Source: an uncultured Collinsella sp. (lineage in GTDB: Bacteria; Actinomycetota; Coriobacteriia; Coriobacteriales; Coriobacteriaceae). From it: a DNA stretch of 17,632 nt. Below are positions 13,907 to 17,632 of this stretch, piece after piece. A model generated the notes under the pieces. The model saw only the letters and a list, made by a program, of their open reading frames with translations. It was not told the DNA's origin and did no database searches. Where the stretch lies: assembly GCA_900542235.1 (NCBI GenBank), contig UQNB01000042.1:1-17632 (forward strand). Direction: 5' to 3'. Positions within the stretch are counted from its first letter, which is position 1. The number at the start of each line of letters is the position of its first letter. Both the position numbers and the translations under genes were made by a program.

Positions 13907-13936
13907 ACTGATAAACAGCGTAAAACGTTTATCAGT
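13907..13936. promoter_or_regulatory. Gapped inverted repeat, candidate operator upstream of fbp
   Basis: ACTGATAAAC (13907-13916) and GTTTATCAGT (13927-13936) are perfect 10-bp arms around a 10-base spacer. It lies between divergent fbp and degV but much nearer fbp. No T-run follows on either strand, so a protein-binding site is more likely than a terminator. The regulator is unknown. Confidence 0.5.
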
Positions 13937-14019
13937 ATGCGCCGCTTTTGTTTCGATTGGGGATGGGCAGCCGAATTGTTAGCCGAACGGTTTGGTAAAT
14001 CGATTTAGTGGAGGTAGAT

Positions 14020-14154
14020 ATGGCGGTTGAGTGGAGACGACAGAAGGTGTTTTCTCAGATATTTATGCGTGGGGCCGGTGGAGACGATGGTGGTAAAGAT
14101 GTTCGCTATTTTTGGTTCGATTTGGTAAATAGTGGACATATGTACCGTATGTAG
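14020..14154 (+). CDS. Candidate 44-residue small ORF upstream of degV
   Basis: ATG 14020 is preceded by GGAGGT (14010-14015), a strong ribosome site, with 4-base spacing. It runs 44 codons to TAG 14152-14154 and encodes MAVEWRRQKVFSQIF and onward, ending NSGHMYRM. It has no membrane segment and I recognise no family. Codon use (AGA, CGA, ATA) differs from the neighbouring genes and the region is AT-richer, which argues against a conserved gene. A ten-base sequence TTTGGTAAAT occurs both before it (13991-14000) and near its end (14121-14130). It ends just before the degV promoter, so it is not a leader peptide in the same transcript if that promoter is the main one. Treat as tentative. Confidence 0.3.
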   Translation: MAVEWRRQKVFSQIFMRGAGGDDGGKDVRYFWFDLVNSGHMYRM

Positions 14155-14162
14155 GCTCACTG

Positions 14163-14171
14163 TGCGATAAT
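14163..14171 (+). promoter_or_regulatory. Extended -10 promoter for degV
   Basis: TGC followed by GATAAT gives an extended -10 element about 29 bases before the degV start, with no good -35 box. Transcription would begin near 14178, giving a short leader with the ribosome site AAGGAG at 14188-14193. Confidence 0.5.
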
Positions 14172-14199
14172 TTGCGCAGCAATGAGTAAGGAGCCTCAT

Positions 14200-15090
14200 A
14201 TGAGTGATTTTGTCCTGACCTGTGAATCCGCCGCCGACCGAACCCGTGAGTTCTTTGCGTCGCGCAATATCCCTGTCGTGTGTTTTCATTACGAGATCGA
14301 CGATGTTGTCTATACGGACGATCTGTATCAGTCGATTACGCCGGACGAGTTTTTTGCCCAGATTGCCGCAGGCGCCATGCCCAAGACGTCTCAGGTGAGC
14401 GTGGGCGAGTACGAGGAGTTTTGGGAGCCGTTTGTTGCCGAGGGCAAAGACGTGCTGCACCTGACGTTGTCGTCGGGTATTTCGGGCACGTATGGATCGG
14501 CCTGCGTTGCGGCGCAGATGCTCGCGGATCGCTATCCCCAGGGCGGCAAGGTGCGCGTCATCGATTCGCTGGCAGCGTCTTCGGGCTTTGGCCTGCTGGC
14601 GGAATGTGCCGCCGACGTGCGCGATAGCGGGGCTTCACTCGACGAGACGGCCGCCTGGATCGAGGAGCACAAACTCAACCTGCACCACTGGTTCTTCTCG
14701 ACCGATCTGTCGAGCTACCTGCGCGGCGGTCGCATTTCGGCTGCGAGCGCAATCATCGGCACGGCGCTTAAGATTTGCCCACTTATGACGGTCGATTGCG
14801 AAGGTAAGCTGTCGCCACGTGAGAAGATTCGCACTAAGAAGCGCGCGATTTCCGAGATGGCTAAGACTATGATGGCACACGTGCAGGACGGTGCGGATTA
14901 TTCGGGTAAGTGCATCATGTCGCACTCGGCGTGCCGCGAGGATGCCGAGGCAGTTGCGGCGCTGATTGAGGAACAGGTTCCGCAGCTTAAAGGCAAGATT
15001 GAGATTAATAACATCGGTACTCTGATTGGCTCGCATACCGGACCTGGTACGGTGGCGCTCTTCTTTATGGGCGACAAGCGCGTGGATTAA
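14200..15090 (+). CDS. DegV family fatty-acid-binding protein
   Basis: A 296-residue DegV protein, starting at ATG 14200, six bases after AAGGAG; an upstream ATG at 14182 has no such site. DegV proteins bind a single fatty acid between two domains. FakB members present it to the kinase FakA for phosphorylation and entry into phospholipid synthesis. Visible family features are the N-terminal VLTCESAAD strand-loop, TSQVSVGEYEEF, LTLSSGISGTYGSA (ligand head-group loop), FFSTDLSSYLRGGRI and the C-terminal SHTGPGTVALFFMG. No fakA is in the window, so the FakB role is inferred from the family. The gene appears monocistronic, flanked by its own promoter and a shared terminator. Confidence 0.93.
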   Translation: MSDFVLTCESAADRTREFFASRNIPVVCFHYEIDDVVYTDDLYQSITPDEFFAQIAAGAMPKTSQVSVGEYEEFWEPFVAEGKDVLHLTLSSGISGTYGSACVAAQMLADRYPQGGKVRVIDSLAASSGFGLLAECAADVRDSGASLDETAAWIEEHKLNLHHWFFSTDLSSYLRGGRISAASAIIGTALKICPLMTVDCEGKLSPREKIRTKKRAISEMAKTMMAHVQDGADYSGKCIMSHSACREDAEAVAALIEEQVPQLKGKIEINNIGTLIGSHTGPGTVALFFMGDKRVD

Positions 15091-15131
15091 TTTGCCCCAT
15101 CACATCGCCGCATGATTGCTCAAACGAAAAC

Positions 15132-15159
15132 GGCCCGCCTCACGTTTGTGGGGCGGGCC
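15132..15159. terminator. Bidirectional terminator between convergent genes
   Basis: GGCCCGCCTCAC (15132-15143) pairs with GTGGGGCGGGCC (15148-15159), 12 bp with one G-T pair and a four-base loop. On the minus strand GTTTTCGTTTG follows; on the plus strand AAGATGTTTT follows. It serves degV and, more convincingly, the minus-strand TIM-barrel gene, whose stop is 12 bases away. Confidence 0.8.
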
Positions 15160-15170
15160 AAGATGTTTTG

Positions 15171-16262
15171 CTAGCGTTTCTTTCCGCGGAAGAAGAAGCC
15201 GTGCAGCGAGGGCTTGAGTCCACGGTTGGCGCGACGCTCCTCGATATGATCGTGGATCGAAGCAACGCGCTCGATGACTTCGTCGGGAATCGGCACGTCG
15301 GGATTCATGTTCTCGACCTGACTGACCTCGGCGGCGGCAACCTGGTCGATAATGGGTATATCGTCGTGCGAGATGACGGGCGTGGCGTCTTCCTTCATCT
15401 TGCGGTAGCGCTGCATCATGTCGGTCTGCAGCTGCTGGGCCGAAGGCGGCGTCCAAATGATGGCGTTGGCACCGGCGGCGATGGTTTCACGGATGCTCTC
15501 GGGCGTCTTGCCGCCCGGTGCGATGAGCGGCAGGTTGGGATAGTGCTCGCGCAGCTCGCGCAGGACCTGTGGCGTGTTCTTGCCGGCCGCGATGTTAAGA
15601 ATCTTGGCGCCCGCGCGCACCTTTGCGTGAGCATCGTCGTCGCAACGTACGACCGTGGCGATGACGGGGATGTCGGCGATGTTGGTGATGTGCTCGACCA
15701 TCTCGGCGGTGGCGGGGGAGTTGACCACACAGCCCGCCGCGCCCTGCATCTCGGAGACGGCTGCCATCTGAACGGAGCGCTTGCCGGTGGTGGTGCCACC
15801 GCCCACGCCTACGAAGACCGGGCACTCGGCGACGGTCAGCAGCGCCTGCGTAATGGCCGGCTGCGGCGTGAAGGGGTAAACGGCAAAGACGGCATCGGCA
15901 TTGGAGTTGCGGATGACCGCGACGTCGGTGGTGTAGATGAGCGATTTGATACGACGGCCGAAGAGCGTGAAGCCGCTGGCCTCCTCAATCTCGTCAGGCA
16001 TGCGAAGGGCCGCCTTGCGCAGGCGCCCGTCGATGGGCAGCGGCTCCATGGGAAGCAGTCCGTTGGGGGTCACGGCTACCTGGGGTTCGGTGAACTCGTC
16101 TGCGAGCTCGACCTCGGAGAAATCGACCGAGGCGACAATGTCCTCGTGAACCTCGGCGGGCACATCGATGGGGGCTTGGTCGTTTGCCGCGGCAGGCGTG
16201 TCGAAGGAGCTGGTGCCGACGAAGGCGTCGACGCGCTCATTTAGATCGTTGAGGGTATCCAT
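15171..16262 (-). CDS. Conserved TIM-barrel-like protein of unknown function
   Basis: A 363-residue cytoplasmic protein. About 75 N-terminal residues are acidic and low in structure. They are followed by an (alpha/beta)8-like domain with repeating strands: LIYTTDVAVIRNSNADAVFA, CPVFVGVGGG, GCVVNSP, IPVIATV, AKILNIAAG, LPLIAPGG and AIIWTPP. The IAPGGKTPESIRETIAAGA segment resembles the phosphate-binding beta7-alpha7 region of KDPG-aldolase-like barrels. No catalytic lysine can be assigned with confidence. The C-terminal ~70 residues are again polar, ending FFFRGKKR. ATG 16262 has no clear ribosome site. Homologous proteins are, as I recall, often labelled only 'hydrolase', which I would not rely on. 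Neighbours (degV, a small membrane protein, an rRNA methyltransferase) give no hint of function. Confidence 0.75.
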   Translation of the reverse strand: MDTLNDLNERVDAFVGTSSFDTPAAANDQAPIDVPAEVHEDIVASVDFSEVELADEFTEPQVAVTPNGLLPMEPLPIDGRLRKAALRMPDEIEEASGFTLFGRRIKSLIYTTDVAVIRNSNADAVFAVYPFTPQPAITQALLTVAECPVFVGVGGGTTTGKRSVQMAAVSEMQGAAGCVVNSPATAEMVEHITNIADIPVIATVVRCDDDAHAKVRAGAKILNIAAGKNTPQVLRELREHYPNLPLIAPGGKTPESIRETIAAGANAIIWTPPSAQQLQTDMMQRYRKMKEDATPVISHDDIPIIDQVAAAEVSQVENMNPDVPIPDEVIERVASIHDHIEERRANRGLKPSLHGFFFRGKKR

Positions 16263-16411
16263 GGAGGCTCGATTCTATGTGATGACGGCCGGCGCGATGC
16301 AGCCGGAATTGCGAATGCTAAATCGTTTGACGAGTTGATTTTTCCCCGCCGCGTCCTCCGTTAGACCGAAGGGCGGCGAACGTGAAGGAGCTGTGGTGGC
16401 GGGGATCGAGG

Positions 16412-16420
16412 TGCTATCTT
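16412..16420 (+). promoter_or_regulatory. Extended -10 promoter for the 56-residue membrane protein
   Basis: TGC followed by TATCTT lies 32 bases before the ATG, the same extended -10 arrangement as at degV. No good -35 box is seen. The rest of the 190-base gap to the divergent gene shows nothing further that I can support. Confidence 0.4.
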
Positions 16421-16452
16421 GAAAGTCCCGTTTAAAAGAGAGGTGACGCGGT

Positions 16453-16623
16453 ATGGAATTTTCGGTAATGTTGGGCTCGATTGGCCTATGCGTGGGCGCA
16501 ATCGTTGCCGCCGCGGTCATCTACTTTGTGGTCACGGCCATTAAGGGCAAAAGGGCCGAACGCAAGGAGCGCGCGATGCTTAAACAGCATCGCGACCAGC
16601 AGGACAAACGCGCACGGAGATAG
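16453..16623 (+). CDS. Small single-span membrane protein, 56 residues
   Basis: ATG 16453 to TAG 16621-16623, preceded by GAGAGG (16438-16443) with 9-base spacing. The protein is MEFSVMLGSIGLCVGAIVAA and onward. One membrane helix spans roughly residues 5-28, followed by a strongly basic, Gln-rich cytoplasmic tail of about 28 residues (KGKRAERKERAMLKQHRDQQ...). The orientation follows the positive-inside rule: N-terminus out, C-terminus in. Codon use matches the neighbouring genes, which supports a real gene. I recognise no family; similar small helix-plus-basic-tail proteins often accompany membrane complexes. It converges with the rRNA methyltransferase gene, with 24 bases between the two stops. 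Confidence 0.7.
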   Translation: MEFSVMLGSIGLCVGAIVAAAVIYFVVTAIKGKRAERKERAMLKQHRDQQDKRARR

Positions 16624-16647
16624 CTTGTTGAGTTTTGGATCCGTACG

Positions 16648-17632
16648 CTAGCTGCGTTTTCGGATCAGGGCAATGTAGAAGCCCTCAAATTCGCGGCTGG
16701 GCGGAATGGTGAGCGTGCCGGGCAGGCCGTTGGCGATGGCCGATACCTGACCCGCGGCAATGGCCTCGGTCAGGGCGTTGGACTCGATGCGCGGCTTCTC
16801 GCCAGCTTCCTGGGCGCGGCGTGCCTCACTTTCGCTTGGCGTGCCATCGAGGGGGATGAGCTCGCAGTCCATATGCTTGTCGAGGGCCTCTTGCAGGGCG
16901 TCCTCGTTTTCCTGCGGTAAGATCGAACAAGTCGAATAGACGAGCGTGCCGCCCGGTTTGAGGGCTCCCATGGCGCGGTCCAGAAGTGCTCGCTGCGAGC
17001 GGGCGCACTTGCTCAGCAGCTGCTCGGTCAGGCTGCGCAGGCTTTTCTCGTTGCCGCTGATGACGGTGCCCGTGCCGGTGCAGGGGGCGTCGAGCAGGAT
17101 GCGATCGAAGCGGAAGAACTCGTCGAGCTCGCGTGCGTCGATGCGCATGACGGGCACGTTTTTGGCACCCTGGCGGTGGAGGTTTGACTCGAGCTTTTCG
17201 GCGCGGGGAATGCTCATCTCGCAGGCGGTGAGGTGTGCCTGTCCCTGGGTGAGGGCGGCGATCTGCGTCGTCTTGCCGCCGGGGGCCGCGCACATGTCCA
17301 GGATGTCCTCGCCGGCCTGAGCGCCCAGTACGAGTGGCGGCATCATGGACGACAGACTCTGAAGGTAGATCTTGCCGTCGCGATAGATGTCGAGGTCCCA
17401 CAGGTCGGAAACCTGGGCGTCGGGCAGGATGAAGGCATCTGGGTACCAAGCGACGGTTTGGTGGGCGATGCCGGCTGCGTCGAGCGCGGCGGCGATGTCC
17501 TCGGCGGTCGCCTTGAGCGTGTTGGTGCGCAGCGTGACCGGGCGTGTGGCCGCGGCGCCGAAGCCCTCGATCATGAGCTCGGCATCGGCAGGCGGGAAGG
17601 CGGCGGCGGCCCGGCCGGCCAACTGGGCGAGA
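16648..17632 (-). CDS. RsmB/NOP2/Sun family rRNA (cytosine-C5) methyltransferase (5' partial)
   Basis: The frame is open to the edge of the window on the minus strand (…LAQLAGRAAAAFPPAD), so the start lies just outside; the TTG at 17622 is not needed as a start. Over 324 visible residues it shows the whole family core: the N-terminal RPVTLRTNTLKA segment, motif I DMCAAPGGKTTQIAAL (SAM binding), motif IV LLDAPCTGTG and motif VI YSTCSILPQENE. Both cysteines of the m5C mechanism are present: that of DAPC, which releases the product, and that of TCS, the nucleophile. The C-terminal FEGFYIALIRK is typical of the RsmF/Nop2 type. It methylates a cytosine in rRNA, with SAM as donor. The exact target base cannot be told from sequence. 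No separate NusB-like N-terminal domain is visible, although the N-terminus is cut off. Confidence 0.93.
   Translation of the reverse strand, partial: LAQLAGRAAAAFPPADAELMIEGFGAAATRPVTLRTNTLKATAEDIAAALDAAGIAHQTVAWYPDAFILPDAQVSDLWDLDIYRDGKIYLQSLSSMMPPLVLGAQAGEDILDMCAAPGGKTTQIAALTQGQAHLTACEMSIPRAEKLESNLHRQGAKNVPVMRIDARELDEFFRFDRILLDAPCTGTGTVISGNEKSLRSLTEQLLSKCARSQRALLDRAMGALKPGGTLVYSTCSILPQENEDALQEALDKHMDCELIPLDGTPSESEARRAQEAGEKPRIESNALTEAIAAGQVSAIANGLPGTLTIPPSREFEGFYIALIRKRS

Noticed and set aside
14005..14460. A 151-codon minus-strand frame across the degV start
   Set aside because: It is antisense to the conserved degV N-terminus and shows no motif or ribosome site.
15168..16244. A 358-codon plus-strand frame opposite the TIM-barrel gene
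   Set aside because: It is rich in Gly, Asp, Val and Arg, as is typical of an antisense shadow. It begins inside the terminator region and lacks a ribosome site.
16624..16680. Inverted repeat GATCCG/CGGATC across the end of the rRNA methyltransferase gene as a terminator
   Set aside because: The stem is only 6 bp with a small inner stem, and no T-run follows on either strand.
1..17632. CRISPR arrays, tRNA or rRNA genes, prophage or insertion sequence genes
   Set aside because: No regularly spaced direct repeats, cloverleaf-like sequences, rRNA-like stretches or transposase/integrase motifs were seen on either strand.

Overview
The window looks like chromosome of a high-GC, anaerobic, Gram-positive actinobacterium of the Coriobacteriia. 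Collinsella or a close relative is my best guess. The basis is GC-rich codon use, a class III fructose-1,6-bisphosphatase, a divergent FolD beside FchA, DUF4430 and InlB-type repeat surface proteins, and tandem GtrA proteins. No rRNA, tRNA, CRISPR array, transposase or phage gene was seen.

Layout. (1) 1-1443, plus strand: a one-carbon folate pair, fchA (5' end outside the window) and folD. (2) 1444-1797: an AT-rich inverted-repeat element that looks like a MITE, with an internal hairpin that may end the folate transcript. (3) 1798-5609, plus strand: a C69 dipeptidase, then a phasin-like protein coupled to an ABC1/UbiB-family membrane kinase. (4) 5610-10762, plus strand: a terminator, a cobalamin riboswitch, and a two-gene surface operon. 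Its first product is a ~1250-residue secreted protein with four DUF4430 (transcobalamin C-terminal-like) domains, a PQQ-like beta-propeller, an InlB repeat and a C-terminal membrane anchor. Its second is a membrane-anchored protein with one more DUF4430 domain. (5) 10801-13879, minus strand: class III fbp followed downstream by two GtrA paralogues. (6) 13880-14199: the divergent fbp/degV intergenic region with a perfect gapped inverted repeat, a candidate 44-codon ORF and an extended -10 promoter. (7) 14200-17632: degV (+), a conserved TIM-barrel-like protein (-), a 56-aa single-span membrane protein (+), and an RsmB/NOP2-type rRNA methyltransferase (-, 5' end outside the window).

How the parts fit. 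FchA and FolD interconvert methylene-, methenyl- and formyl-tetrahydrofolate. This FolD lacks the family's catalytic cyclohydrolase lysine, so FchA probably supplies that step. The riboswitch operon is the most interesting part. Cobalamin-controlled expression of tandem transcobalamin-like domains, with a beta-propeller in the same polypeptide, suggests an undescribed cell-surface corrinoid capture system. That role is inferred; only the riboswitch core, the repeats and the domain order are directly visible.
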